A stretch of 35,805 nucleotides of DNA from Gammaproteobacteria bacterium (GCA_028281365.1 JANQJZ010000043.1:1-35805); one strand, 5' to 3'. Shown: positions 8,062 through 17,380, counted from the stretch's first letter. The notes: generated from the letters alone by a model not told the origin. Program-made: numbers and translations.

Positions 8062-9159
8062 TCAGGCAATTTTTAGCGAGTTTTCTACTCTGGACGGATT
8101 AAAATTTTCCAGGGACATGAAAGATGTGATTCCAGCTAAATGATCGACAAGCAATTTTGCCGAAACAGGTGCCTGCAAAATACCTTTCCTGAAATGGCCG
8201 GCATTGATATAGATATTTTCATATCCTGTTATCGACCCAATAAATGGTTTTTGATCACCCGATGCAGGCCGTAACCCGGACCAATGTTTAATCAGCGTCG
8301 CCTTATTAATATCCGGGTAAATCGATATGGCCCAATCGAATAATTCCCGATATGCCGTTTCAGTGACGCATTTATTAAAACCTGTATCTTCCATCGTACT
8401 ACCAACCAAAATATGCCCATCTAGTCTTGGAATCAGATAATGCCCACCGTCGAGAATAATAGATATTAATTCACGCTGCTTGAGTTTAAGACAAAGCATT
8501 TGTCCATGAACTGGTTTTAACCTAATTTCTCGATTGATGTTTTTTAATATTGAATTACACCATGCACCGGCTGTAATTATTAAAGAACCCGCTGATACAC
8601 TTCCTTTATCAAATACTACGCCGGTAAATCTACTGTTATGCGTAATTATTTTTTTTACTTCTGACTCTTCGAAAATGTCTACTGATAATAGTTTTAAACT
8701 TTTACATAATGCCGCTATTAATCTGGGTGGTCTGATCTGGGCGATCTCAGGCAATAAAACGGATATTTGAGGCAAATTAATAGCTGCAGGAAGGTTATCT
8801 ATATCTATGCATTGAATCTCTTTATCCTGTTGTGCCCAATTTAAGAGTCGATCGATATGATCCTGATCGATAACAATCAAACCGGAACGAAAATACCCAG
8901 GATCAATTCCAGTTTCATCTTTTAATGATTCACAATAATCCGGATACAGGGCTTTCCCCCGTCTGGACAATTCTGCGGAGTCAGGATGCTCTTGCCAGGG
9001 GCGCATAGACGATAAAATACCGCCTGCTGCCCAGGAAGCTTCCATGCCTAATATACCGCGATCAAAAATCGCAACACTGGCACCTCTCTTTGCGAGCTCA
9101 CGTGCAGTTGTCATACCAATAACACCCCCACCGAGCACAATATAATCGTAATTATTCAT
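8062..9159 (-). CDS. thiO: Glycine oxidase ThiO (FAD-dependent, thiamine biosynthesis)
   Basis: This 365-residue flavoenzyme of the D-amino-acid oxidase (DAO) family has the FAD-binding motif G10-x-G12-x-x-G15 right after the start, then EASWAAGGIL, typical of ThiO. The C-terminal part has HWSGLRPASGDQKPFIG and INAGHFRKGI, which is the substrate and FAD region of this family. It oxidises glycine to iminoglycine for the thiazole ring of thiamine, in the cytoplasm. Its place directly upstream of the minor-pilin operon matches the Pseudomonas gene order as I recall it. No TPP riboswitch is visible before it. Other small amino-acid oxidases are possible but less likely. Confidence 0.82.
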   Translation of the reverse strand: MNNYDYIVLGGGVIGMTTARELAKRGASVAIFDRGILGMEASWAAGGILSSMRPWQEHPDSAELSRRGKALYPDYCESLKDETGIDPGYFRSGLIVIDQDHIDRLLNWAQQDKEIQCIDIDNLPAAINLPQISVLLPEIAQIRPPRLIAALCKSLKLLSVDIFEESEVKKIITHNSRFTGVVFDKGSVSAGSLIITAGAWCNSILKNINREIRLKPVHGQMLCLKLKQRELISIILDGGHYLIPRLDGHILVGSTMEDTGFNKCVTETAYRELFDWAISIYPDINKATLIKHWSGLRPASGDQKPFIGSITGYENIYINAGHFRKGILQAPVSAKLLVDHLAGITSFMSLENFNPSRVENSLKIA

Positions 9160-9202
9160 GATGTTAAAATGCCAACCAGTTCACAAAAAACGCCATATGG
9201 TT

Positions 9203-9233
9203 ACCGTTCATCGACCTAATTCTACCGTTTGTC
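9203..9233 (+). promoter_or_regulatory. Pair of LytTR/AlgR-type binding sites before the pilus operon
   Basis: Direct repeats ACCGTTCATC (9203-9212) and ACCGTTTGTC (9224-9233) start 21 bp apart. Each differs at one base from the AlgR site ACCGTTCGTC, and both fit the general LytTR repeat pattern (W-M-M-GTT-N-R-K) with 12-bp spacing between nonamers. They lie just upstream of the probable promoter of the fimT/U-pilVWX-pilY1-pilE genes. In P. aeruginosa the FimS/AlgR system activates the corresponding operon. The regulator gene itself is not in this window. Confidence 0.6.
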
Positions 9234-9261
9234 TATTAACACTTAAGTACTTGAAGATATT

Positions 9262-9270
9262 TGCTATAAA
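9262..9270 (+). promoter_or_regulatory. Extended -10 promoter of the minor-pilin operon
   Basis: TGC-TATAAA at 9262-9270 is an extended -10 element. The -35 position (about 9242-9247, CTTAAG) is poor, as expected for an activator-dependent promoter with the LytTR sites ending 9 bp upstream. Transcription would begin near 9277, giving a leader of about 40 bases before the first pilin gene. Confidence 0.4.
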
Positions 9271-9317
9271 TACAATTATAAATTATTTCGTTTAATTTAA
9301 TCGCGCGGAAAAAATTA

Positions 9318-9812
9318 ATGAAAAAAAGAAAAAACCAGGCATTGGGGTTTACCATTCTTGAAATGATGATTGCAGTCGCAATCGCGGGCGTCATGGCTGC
9401 TGTTGCAGTTCCTAATTTAACAGCATTCGTAAAAAATAATTGTATGACGACATCTGCAAATAACCTGATTACCAGTCTTCAAATTGCAAAAAGTGAAGCA
9501 GTAAAAGGACGAACCACTATTACTGTTAACCCATCAAAAAATTCAGGGGATGCTGATTATGCAACTAATGAATGGGGCGAAGGTTGGACGGTATCAAACG
9601 CTACAGAAACCATTCGCGTTACCGAACAAACCTGTGGTATTGGTTCCATCACAATTGATGGTGACGATACGTCAGTTAGCTATGATTCTTCCGGGTTCAC
9701 GAACACGACTTCTACTTTCACCATTTGTGATGACCGAACAGGCGAGACAGGACGTGTGGTAAGTCTAAACACACTTGGCAGACCCGCCACCACTAATGCA
9801 ACTTGTCCATAA
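9318..9812 (+). CDS. fimT: Minor pseudopilin FimT/FimU (GspH-like)
   Basis: The 164-residue protein has a type III prepilin leader: a short basic start, then G/FTILEMMIAVAIAGVMAAVAVP, with Glu at mature position 5. Cleavage by PilD would fall after the Gly. The remainder fits GspH/FimT: a helix with LITSLQIAKSEAVKGRTTITV and a C-terminal beta domain with a Cys pair (ICDD... and the terminal CP). FimT/FimU-type subunits form part of the minor-pilin complex that primes type IV pilus assembly at the inner membrane and caps the tip. It is first in the operon, 10 bp before pilV. FimT versus FimU cannot be decided from sequence alone. Confidence 0.82.
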   Translation: MKKRKNQALGFTILEMMIAVAIAGVMAAVAVPNLTAFVKNNCMTTSANNLITSLQIAKSEAVKGRTTITVNPSKNSGDADYATNEWGEGWTVSNATETIRVTEQTCGIGSITIDGDDTSVSYDSSGFTNTTSTFTICDDRTGETGRVVSLNTLGRPATTNATCP

Positions 9813-9822
9813 GGTGAATAAG

Positions 9823-10281
9823 ATGAAATACAAAAAGATGACAGGTTTTTCACTAATTGAAGTATTAATCACATTACTAATCGTTGCTGTTGGTATTTTG
9901 AGCATCGCCGCTCTTCAATTCAGGGGGCTGCAATACAGTAACGATGCACATATGCGCAGTAATTATAATATCTTTGCTTACGACATTATGGATCGTATGC
10001 GCAATAACATGGCAAATATTGCGAACTATACGGGTGACTATGAAGTTCCAACGACCTGGCCATCGGGTGATGTCTGCAATGAAAACACAAGTCCTCCAAC
10101 TGCAGCAAATGATCTGATTTGTTGGCGACAACAACTCTTCAATCATTTACCGCCAGGCAGTAATGCAAATATTACTACTGCAGCCGGGGTTGGCTACACG
10201 CAATACATTATTACCATGGATTGGAGAAGTAGAGATGACACTCTAAACACAATCAGACACATGCTAGCGGACCCAACATAA
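9823..10281 (+). CDS. pilV: Minor pilin PilV
   Basis: This 152-residue protein has the prepilin motif G/FSLIEVLITLLIVAVGILSIAALQ; the VGIL-x-x-AALQ continuation and the following RSNYNIFAYDIMDRMRNN are characteristic of PilV. It belongs to the minor-pilin tip complex with PilW, PilX, FimU and PilE. I chose the ATG at 9823, which has AAGGTG six bases upstream; an in-frame TTG at 9775 lies inside the previous gene and would place 20 or so non-leader residues before the prepilin motif. The stop overlaps the pilW start (TAATG), so the two are translationally coupled. Two Cys residues in the globular part probably form a disulfide. Confidence 0.87.
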   Translation: MKYKKMTGFSLIEVLITLLIVAVGILSIAALQFRGLQYSNDAHMRSNYNIFAYDIMDRMRNNMANIANYTGDYEVPTTWPSGDVCNENTSPPTAANDLICWRQQLFNHLPPGSNANITTAAGVGYTQYIITMDWRSRDDTLNTIRHMLADPT

Positions 10282-11261
10282 TGAATACTTATAAAAAACA
10301 ACACTTCGGATTGTCGCTCGTTGAATTACTGGTAGCGATTACTATTGGCGCATTGCTGCTAACTGCTGCAACAAGCTTGCTGGTTAACAATAAACGGATA
10401 TATCAAACACAAAACGTGCTTGGGCGAGTACAGGAAACTGCCCGATTTTCAGTTGCAAGACTGGTGAATGATATCAGTATGGGTGGCTATTTTGGTTGTT
10501 CAGGTGATCTCAATACCGTTACAAATAACCTCAACGGAGTTACTAGCGGTAGTACTTATGATGTAGCAAACCCGGTTGAAGGTTTTGAAAATGCTGGCAA
10601 CTGGCAACCTTCTAACACTGCCACAGGACTGACGCTTGTTGCCGGTACGGATGGCATCACTATCCGGCATATGTCAGGTGCGACATATAACATCGCAACA
10701 CCTTATGTCGATGATGTCAGTGATGATGTATTTGTCGATGCCGCAAGCGGGATACAAGCCAATGACTACGTCGTTATATCCGATTGCAAAAGCACAGACA
10801 TTTTCCGGGCAACCTCGGTTACCGAAATTGACGATGATACCGATGGCAACGCCGACAGGCTGCAAATTAAACACGCAGCAGGCTCGGGAAATAATACGAC
10901 TGCCAATCTGGGTAATAAATATACGGATGATGCTGGCCGGTCAGCCCGGATGATTGTCAGACGTTATTACATTGCAACGGGCGCGAATGGACCTGGTTTA
11001 TTTATGAATGGCGAAGAGCTGGTTGAAGGTGTCACCGATATGGAAATAGTTTATGGCATCAATTCCGATAGCGATGCTGATGCCGATGCCGATTCCTATG
11101 TCAGTGCCGATGCAGTGGGTGCGGCAAACTGGGCTAATGTCGTCAGCGTAAAAATAACCCTGACGTTTACCGCTCTAAATGAAGATTTCAGGGATATCCA
11201 GTCGAACGATTGGACATACACGACGACAGTAAGAGTACGTAACAACACGATTTCAATATAA
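10281..11261 (+). CDS. pilW: Minor pilin PilW
   Basis: This 326-residue large minor pilin has the prepilin motif G/LSLVELLVAITIGALLLTAATSLL, with Glu at mature position 5, then the PilW-typical NNKRIYQTQNVLGRVQETARFSV and MGGYFGC. The C-terminal region includes GVTDMEIVYGI and VVSVKITLTF, also typical. A Asp/Ala-rich stretch (DSDADADADS) may bind calcium. It overlaps pilV by one base and is followed by pilX. PilW is a GspJ-like tip component that with PilX links the minor-pilin complex to PilY1. Confidence 0.88.
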   Translation: MNTYKKQHFGLSLVELLVAITIGALLLTAATSLLVNNKRIYQTQNVLGRVQETARFSVARLVNDISMGGYFGCSGDLNTVTNNLNGVTSGSTYDVANPVEGFENAGNWQPSNTATGLTLVAGTDGITIRHMSGATYNIATPYVDDVSDDVFVDAASGIQANDYVVISDCKSTDIFRATSVTEIDDDTDGNADRLQIKHAAGSGNNTTANLGNKYTDDAGRSARMIVRRYYIATGANGPGLFMNGEELVEGVTDMEIVYGINSDSDADADADSYVSADAVGAANWANVVSVKITLTFTALNEDFRDIQSNDWTYTTTVRVRNNTISI

Positions 11262-11290
11262 ATTATTAAATAGTTTTTGGAGTTTTTTTA

Positions 11291-11764
11291 ATGATTAATA
11301 AAACAAAATTTAAAGAAATTAACAATCAAGATGGTGCGGTTTTATTTACTGCGCTTATGTTTTTGATCATCTTGACCATGCTGGCCGTATCGTCAATGAC
11401 GACGAATACACTGGAAGAAAAAATGGCGTCTAACGCAGTTGAAAATAATTTATCTTTTCAGGCTGCCGATTCAGTCATGCCTGTGGCATGGGAAGATTTC
11501 TGGAATTCCGACGTCGCTAACTATAGTAACTTTGCTGATGTCACAATTACAAATTTTGATGGTAATCAAACTAGCATTACTTACTCGGCTGCACATGAGC
11601 AACAATCTGAAGCCGGACGCTGTGATGTTTCAAAACCGGAAGAATGTAATGAAAGTGGTGAAACCGCCAAACAACATTATCGAATAACGAGTACATCTAC
11701 CACCTCTACAGGTTTAAACACTGTTGTATATGCGGGGGGCTATCGATGGGGGCCTGCATTTTGA
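11291..11764 (+). CDS. pilX: Minor pilin PilX (GspK-like)
   Basis: The 157-residue protein starts with a short leader ending NNQDG, then AVLFTALMFLIILTMLAVSS and TTNTLEEKMASN, the N-terminal signature of PilX. Mature position 5 is Thr, not Glu; GspK-like subunits that sit at the very tip of pseudopili likewise lack Glu5. A GGAG site lies 8 bases before the ATG. Two Cys (RCDV, EECNE) are in the globular domain. By analogy with P. aeruginosa it works with PilW, PilV, FimU and PilE to recruit PilY1 and start the pilus. Confidence 0.85.
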   Translation: MINKTKFKEINNQDGAVLFTALMFLIILTMLAVSSMTTNTLEEKMASNAVENNLSFQAADSVMPVAWEDFWNSDVANYSNFADVTITNFDGNQTSITYSAAHEQQSEAGRCDVSKPEECNESGETAKQHYRITSTSTTSTGLNTVVYAGGYRWGPAF

Positions 11765-11810
11765 CAAATTTGATTTTGAAATTTAGAAATTTATTTTTTG
11801 GAGATTAAAA

Positions 11811-12083
11811 ATGAAACCTATCGTATCAATCCTTGCACTACTTATACCTTCAGTTTTGTCTTTTAATATTTCTGCTGGTGAACGCGGTGCCACCACTTTG
11901 GACCGGGGTCTTGATGGCACCATTCGTTACTACGATGTGATCTGTCCATCTGAAAAACGAACCGCATTAAGTTATGACTTTCAAACCAAGGAAACCTGCG
12001 TCATACCGGTCAGTGGTGACGGAACAGAAGTTTGTAAAGTCAACTGGGACAAAGACCAGGCAGCAAAAGACGCCTGCAAATAA
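11811..12083 (+). CDS. Small secreted Cys-containing protein of unknown function
   Basis: The 90-residue product has a signal peptide (KPIVSILALLIPSVLSF, probable cleavage after ISAG). The mature part of about 65 residues has four Cys (in VICPSE, ETCVIP, EVCKV and the C-terminal ACK), enough for two disulfides. A GGAG ribosome binding site precedes the ATG. It sits between pilX and pilY1 with short gaps, so it is probably made and exported with the pilus tip proteins. In P. aeruginosa a small gene, pilY2, lies on the other side of pilY1; this may be a functional counterpart, but I cannot show homology. Confidence 0.7.
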   Translation: MKPIVSILALLIPSVLSFNISAGERGATTLDRGLDGTIRYYDVICPSEKRTALSYDFQTKETCVIPVSGDGTEVCKVNWDKDQAAKDACK

Positions 12084-12123
12084 TCTGCCTTAAAACAACA
12101 AATCGAATTTAATTAGTGAGATC

Positions 12124-15100
12124 ATGATTATGAACTACTCAATCCTTAAAAAACTGGGCTACTTTTTCATGAGTTTTACTCTTGTTATAAGTGGCAACGC
12201 GAGTGCGGCAATCATTGCCGATGATACCGAGATCTATTTCAGTGCCGGAACCGACACATCCGGTACGGTTGATCAAACTATCATTCCCAACATCCTGTTT
12301 ATCCTTGATACCTCCGGTAGTATGACAGCATCCGTCCCACAGGCCGGTGGTGATCAGCGAATCAAGGTATTGAAGGACGCGATGAAGTCAATTATTAATG
12401 ATGTCGAGGATGTCAATATTGGCTTAATGCGTTTCACCTCGGGTTCCGGTGGTCCTGTTTTATTCCCAGTTTCATTTATCGATGGAAATGTCGGTAATGT
12501 TGTCAGCGAGGTGGGGTCTGCTAACGAATTAACGTATGAAGCGACCGTATCCAGTGGCCTGAATGACGGTGAAGAGAATAATGATGGCGCCGGTGATGAC
12601 GGTGAAATGACATTAGGTGATACGATCCTTGAGACCATTGCCATTGAAACCGTTACCAATATCGGTTCAACCGTAGATATCTCTCAACGTATTGATGGTG
12701 GTAACCGCGACGCCGAGGAAGACCTCGACGATGGCAGTATGTCCCGTGGTGGTAGCCAGTTAGACCACCGTACCAGTGGTAGTACCGAACTGGTCGGCCT
12801 GGTATTTCGTAATATAAATATTCCTGATAACTCACTTATCAATAGTGCCTTTATCGATTACACCTGTCGTAGAACAGGATCATCGTCGACCAACATGACG
12901 ATACATGGTTTCGATGAGGACAATCCATCTGATTTTGCCAACACAGCGTTTGATATCTCCAGTCGTACCAAGACCACAGCATCTGAGACCTGGACCGGCG
13001 TTACGCCTTGTACCAGCACTAACCAAGTAATTACCAGTGTTGATATCAAGGATATCGTGCAGGAGATTGTCAGTCGAGGTTGTTCCAATGCAGCATCGGC
13101 GACACCTGATCCAACAGATTGTACTTATGCCAATGACCGTATGGGTTTTATCGTGACGACGACAACCGGTAACCGTAAGATTCGCAGTCGAAACGACAGT
13201 AGTAGCAGGGCACCCCGTTTGCGTGTCCAATATGAAACTACTACGGCCGTCTCCGGTGCCGGTGATAAACAGATCATTGGTTTCAGGTTTGAAAACATCA
13301 AGATTCCAAAAGACGCCACCGTGACTTCGGCCAGTCTGGTATTCACACCGCAGGTGGATGATACCGGAACCACCGTCTGGGATATCGATGCCGAAGATTC
13401 TGGCGATTCCGCTGAATTTGACATCGCCGACACCAATTTTTCCGGTCGAACCATGACCGGTACGCCGGCGAAATGGAGTGTCCCTGCCTGGACAACTGAC
13501 GTTCAGGTAGAAACCACCGATAACAGTACGCGTGATTTAAAACAAGTTGTGGCGGATGTTGTATCACACGCAGACTGGTGTGGTGGCAATTCAATGAGTT
13601 TCTTTATTACCGATGCGACAAACTCGGCTACGGTTTTCCGTGAGATACAGAGTTTTGAAAACAACTCATCCAATGCAGTTAAATTTAAATATGGCTATAC
13701 CAGTGGTACGGGTACCTGTTATGCGGCTACAGAAACTGGTCAGAGTTCAATCCTGGCTGACGATGCCGAACAAAATGGCACGACCGTTACCATTAATGGC
13801 ACAGATCTGAGTCTCGGAACAGATACGGTTGGTATCCGTTTTCAGGGGATAGAAGTCCCTCCAGATGCATCCATTACTGATGCAAGATTGAAATTCTATG
13901 CGAAATCGACAGATACCAGTACGGCCTCGTTTACCATCAAAGGTGAACTACCGAGTGACGGCGATTCCAATGTCTTTACGGCGTCAGATAACGATATCAG
14001 CAGTAGAACCTTTTCAAGCACTACTGTTACCTGGGTCCCTGATGAATGGAACACCGTTGGTTCCTTATATACCAGCGATGATATCAAATCCATTGTCACT
14101 GACATGGTAAAATCTTCCAATAGCTGGGCCAGTGGCAATGATATGGCTTTCGTGATTGCACCGGGCTCCGGTACTCGAACTGCAGAAAGTTGGGACAGCA
14201 ACCCGGCATTTGCGCCTCGTTTGACCATCACATACGAAGACACGGCCGACAGTAGCTTCAAGACAGTCAGGGAACGATTGATCGAGGTAGTTGACGATCT
14301 ACCCGCAACTGGTGCAACGCCGGTAACCGAGACCCTGACCGAAGCAGCCTATTATTGGCGGGGTGAAGATGTGAAATGGGGCTTAAACCGTGCAAGTAAT
14401 CGTCGAAACAGGATTAGCCATGCCGGTAGTTATTGTATTGATAATAGTGGCACCCTGGATTGCCGTGGTGCTGATGTAAGTGACAGTTCATATAGTCCTG
14501 CGACAGATCAATTTGGTGTGCAAACATCGACGAGCTGTAATATGGCAACTAACCCGAGCGGTTCAAGTTGTGCTAGCCAAAATATCAAAGGGACGCCAAC
14601 CTATATCAGCCCGTTTAGCTCGACACTGACATGTCAAAATAACTATCAAGTCTTGCTAACAGACGGCTCCGCTAATAGCAGCAGCAGTGCATCCCAAGAT
14701 GATGTAGAAGCTATCATTGGTGCAAGCAGTTGTTTGGCAAATAATAGTTCCTTTAAAACAGCGGGTGATAGTTCGCACACTTATACTAGCAGCGAAAAAT
14801 GTTCAGTCGACCTGGCAAAACACATGCAAGAGAAAGACCAATCGACATCTAGCGTGGGTAACAACCTGGACGGTAACCAGACCGTCAGGAGTTACACCAT
14901 TGGTTTCAACCTCGGTACCAGCACTAGTGCACTGGCCAACAAGCAGTTCTTAACAGATATTGCCCGGGTTGGTAATGGTGAATACTTCGATGCGACGACA
15001 GCGGGTTCACTGGTAGATGTGTTTAATACTATTTTGACGGATGTTAAAAGTGATCCGACATCATTCTCGGCACCATCTATCGCGGTGAATACCTTTAACC

Positions 15101-17370
15101 GCCTGTTTAGCCGGGATGATATTTACTTTGGCTTGTTTACTCCGGCACTGGAAACCCGGTGGGAAGGTAACCTGAAGAAATATAATGTCTGTACGGTTAC
15201 CGATTTTAACAATACACCTAGTGACACAAGTGATGATTGTGAATTAGGTGAAGTACTCGACAAAGACAACCTATCAGCCGTTGTTGATGATAGTACTGCT
15301 GTTGACGATGGTGAATTCAAGACAACGGCCACCAGTGAATGGACCAATGCCGCTGTTTCTCCTGATGGCCGTGCCGTCGAAGTCGGTGGTGCCGGTGGTG
15401 AAATAACGGACTATACAGACCGTATCATATATACGGACATCAACAATTCCGGTACGGCTTCTAGCGGTACTGCTCTTTCCAGTACCGGTTTCAAGATCAC
15501 GGACACCAACTGGACAGGTAGTAATACGACATTGACCAAGGTCAGGAATACTGTTTGTACCGGTACCGACACACCACCGGACACTGATTGTGTTGACTTG
15601 ATGAACTGGATGCTGGGTAAAGACGTCGATGATGAGGACAATGACGGTAGTTCCACAGATACCCGTTTCTGGTTCTCCGATGTCTTGCATTCCAGTCCAA
15701 ATGTCATGACCTATGCCTTTGATAACACCAATAGCAAGTTTATTGACAAGATCTTGGTGGGATCCAATGCCGGCGGTTTACATTTTATTAATGGTGAATC
15801 CGGTAAGGAGGAATGGTCTTTCGTACCGAATAGCTTATTAGCTAAACAAGCTGCCTTACGGACAAACCTGACCACTGCCCATACCTATGGCCTGGATGCG
15901 ACGCCGGTACTACGTGTTGAAGATGCTGATGAAGATGGAACGATTGAATCGGGAGACAAGGTACACGTCTACATGACGATGCGACGTGGTGGTACATCTA
16001 TGTATGGCCTCGATATATCTGCAGTGCTGGGTGATGGCGATGTCAATGCAACCAACCTCGTTGTGCCCAAATTCCTCTGGCGAATCGACGCTGTCGACAA
16101 CTCCAGCGGTGGACTTGATAGTGCAACAGGTGACTTCTCACGGATGGGACTGACGTTCTCAGAACCGGTCGTTGCCGACATAAATACCAGTGGTGGTACG
16201 ACTAAAACTGTCCTGATATTTGCCGGTGGCTATGATGAAGACCTGGATAGTTTTGATGGCAGCGGCAATAAAAAGTTTGGCCTCGAAGCAGGTTCACCTA
16301 ACCAGGGTAATGCCATCTATGTCGTTGATGCCGATACCGGCGCGCTCATCTTCTGGATAAGTCATGCTGCAGATTCGACTGAGGGTATCACTGCCAGTGG
16401 TGCTGATATAGAAATGCCCGGTATGTGGTACTCCATCCCATCAAATATCACAGTATTTGATTCGGATGGCGATGGTGCAGATGATCGTCTGTATGTCGGT
16501 GATACAGCCGGTAAGATCTGGCGTGTTGATCTGGGTAACGATATTAATCCAGGTGGTTCGGATCCGGAAGGCAGTACTGTCGTAGGTCAATTCGCTGACT
16601 TATCTATTGCCGGTACTGTTGCACAAGAAAGACGTATTTTCTTCCGTCCTTCGGTTGTACAGGTACGCGACACGACTTTCTCGAATGCTGCAAACGGTGA
16701 GTATGATTACGTTGTCGTCACGACAGGTAACAGAGCGAACCCACTGGCGCTATCCACTTCTGATAGACTGTATGCGCTACGAGATAGTCAGATCAGTGTC
16801 ATGACCGACGGTGGGAACGGTGTGGCAAGTGGTTACCCGAATAATATTGCCGGAGCATCTAATTCCGCTCCGATTGATAATGACGACCTGGTTGGTATTA
16901 CCTTGGGAACAGGCTTAACGGGAACAACCGATGAGCTAAATGCTGAAGGTTGGTATCTTGATTTCGATACCACGGGTATCGCAATTGACGGTAGTTCTGG
17001 TAATACCGATGGTGAAAAAGGTCTGGCAGCAGCCAGAGTCCTGTTCGGTACCATCCTGTTCTCAACCTTCGTCCCTGAAGATGCAAGCCAGATCATCACT
17101 GGTGAAGAAGCCTGTGAAGCACAGGTGGGTGATGGACGTGCATATAACCTGGGGATCCTGGATGGAAAACCAACGTTGAACTGGGACGGCAACACGTCAA
17201 CCAATACAGCTGCCGATGCAGTGATGACCCTGGGTGCAGGAGGTATCCCACCTGAAGTGGTACCTGTCTATACCACTGAAGGAACAACCTACCTGTTCGG
17301 TAAGGAAAACCCGCCAGGCACGTCTGCAAATACAGCCCTACAGACTTACTGGTACCAGGAGCAAAAATAG
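12124..17370 (+). CDS. pilY1: Type IV pilus tip adhesin/assembly protein PilY1, enlarged
   Basis: The 1748-residue secreted protein has a signal peptide (to about residue 29). A von Willebrand A domain begins with the metal-site motif D62-T-S64-G-S66 and resumes only near residue 710, with LLTDG at 844-848. Between the two parts lie three tandem beta-sandwich-like repeats (about 182-375, 379-525 and 541-706). They share G-x-R/V-F-x-x-I-x-I/V-P, DISSRT and a closing APRL-x-x-x-Y. The C-terminal half is the PilY1 beta-propeller, with the calcium loop D1446-S-D1448-G-D1450-x-x-x-D1454 followed by RLYVGDTAGKIWRVD. PilY1 proteins are usually near 1,150 residues; the excess is mostly the repeat block. 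PilY1 caps the pilus, promotes extension and acts in adhesion and surface sensing. A second ATG two codons in is possible. Confidence 0.93.
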   Translation: MIMNYSILKKLGYFFMSFTLVISGNASAAIIADDTEIYFSAGTDTSGTVDQTIIPNILFILDTSGSMTASVPQAGGDQRIKVLKDAMKSIINDVEDVNIGLMRFTSGSGGPVLFPVSFIDGNVGNVVSEVGSANELTYEATVSSGLNDGEENNDGAGDDGEMTLGDTILETIAIETVTNIGSTVDISQRIDGGNRDAEEDLDDGSMSRGGSQLDHRTSGSTELVGLVFRNINIPDNSLINSAFIDYTCRRTGSSSTNMTIHGFDEDNPSDFANTAFDISSRTKTTASETWTGVTPCTSTNQVITSVDIKDIVQEIVSRGCSNAASATPDPTDCTYANDRMGFIVTTTTGNRKIRSRNDSSSRAPRLRVQYETTTAVSGAGDKQIIGFRFENIKIPKDATVTSASLVFTPQVDDTGTTVWDIDAEDSGDSAEFDIADTNFSGRTMTGTPAKWSVPAWTTDVQVETTDNSTRDLKQVVADVVSHADWCGGNSMSFFITDATNSATVFREIQSFENNSSNAVKFKYGYTSGTGTCYAATETGQSSILADDAEQNGTTVTINGTDLSLGTDTVGIRFQGIEVPPDASITDARLKFYAKSTDTSTASFTIKGELPSDGDSNVFTASDNDISSRTFSSTTVTWVPDEWNTVGSLYTSDDIKSIVTDMVKSSNSWASGNDMAFVIAPGSGTRTAESWDSNPAFAPRLTITYEDTADSSFKTVRERLIEVVDDLPATGATPVTETLTEAAYYWRGEDVKWGLNRASNRRNRISHAGSYCIDNSGTLDCRGADVSDSSYSPATDQFGVQTSTSCNMATNPSGSSCASQNIKGTPTYISPFSSTLTCQNNYQVLLTDGSANSSSSASQDDVEAIIGASSCLANNSSFKTAGDSSHTYTSSEKCSVDLAKHMQEKDQSTSSVGNNLDGNQTVRSYTIGFNLGTSTSALANKQFLTDIARVGNGEYFDATTAGSLVDVFNTILTDVKSDPTSFSAPSIAVNTFNRLFSRDDIYFGLFTPALETRWEGNLKKYNVCTVTDFNNTPSDTSDDCELGEVLDKDNLSAVVDDSTAVDDGEFKTTATSEWTNAAVSPDGRAVEVGGAGGEITDYTDRIIYTDINNSGTASSGTALSSTGFKITDTNWTGSNTTLTKVRNTVCTGTDTPPDTDCVDLMNWMLGKDVDDEDNDGSSTDTRFWFSDVLHSSPNVMTYAFDNTNSKFIDKILVGSNAGGLHFINGESGKEEWSFVPNSLLAKQAALRTNLTTAHTYGLDATPVLRVEDADEDGTIESGDKVHVYMTMRRGGTSMYGLDISAVLGDGDVNATNLVVPKFLWRIDAVDNSSGGLDSATGDFSRMGLTFSEPVVADINTSGGTTKTVLIFAGGYDEDLDSFDGSGNKKFGLEAGSPNQGNAIYVVDADTGALIFWISHAADSTEGITASGADIEMPGMWYSIPSNITVFDSDGDGADDRLYVGDTAGKIWRVDLGNDINPGGSDPEGSTVVGQFADLSIAGTVAQERRIFFRPSVVQVRDTTFSNAANGEYDYVVVTTGNRANPLALSTSDRLYALRDSQISVMTDGGNGVASGYPNNIAGASNSAPIDNDDLVGITLGTGLTGTTDELNAEGWYLDFDTTGIAIDGSSGNTDGEKGLAAARVLFGTILFSTFVPEDASQIITGEEACEAQVGDGRAYNLGILDGKPTLNWDGNTSTNTAADAVMTLGAGGIPPEVVPVYTTEGTTYLFGKENPPGTSANTALQTYWYQEQK

Positions 17371-17380
17371 TGGTTAAGTG

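Noticed and set aside
9160-9317. TPP riboswitch before thiO
   Set aside because: The conserved CTGAGA core of the THI element is absent from the thiO side of this spacer.
9775-9822. Upstream TTG start for pilV
   Set aside because: It lies inside the preceding gene, would add residues before the prepilin leader, and the ATG at 9823 has a good AAGGTG site.
12354-17329. Many open frames of 60-140 codons antisense or out of frame within pilY1
   Set aside because: They lie over a clear 1748-codon gene and have the composition expected of antisense frames in Thr/Asp/Gly-rich coding sequence; none has a recognisable domain or start site.
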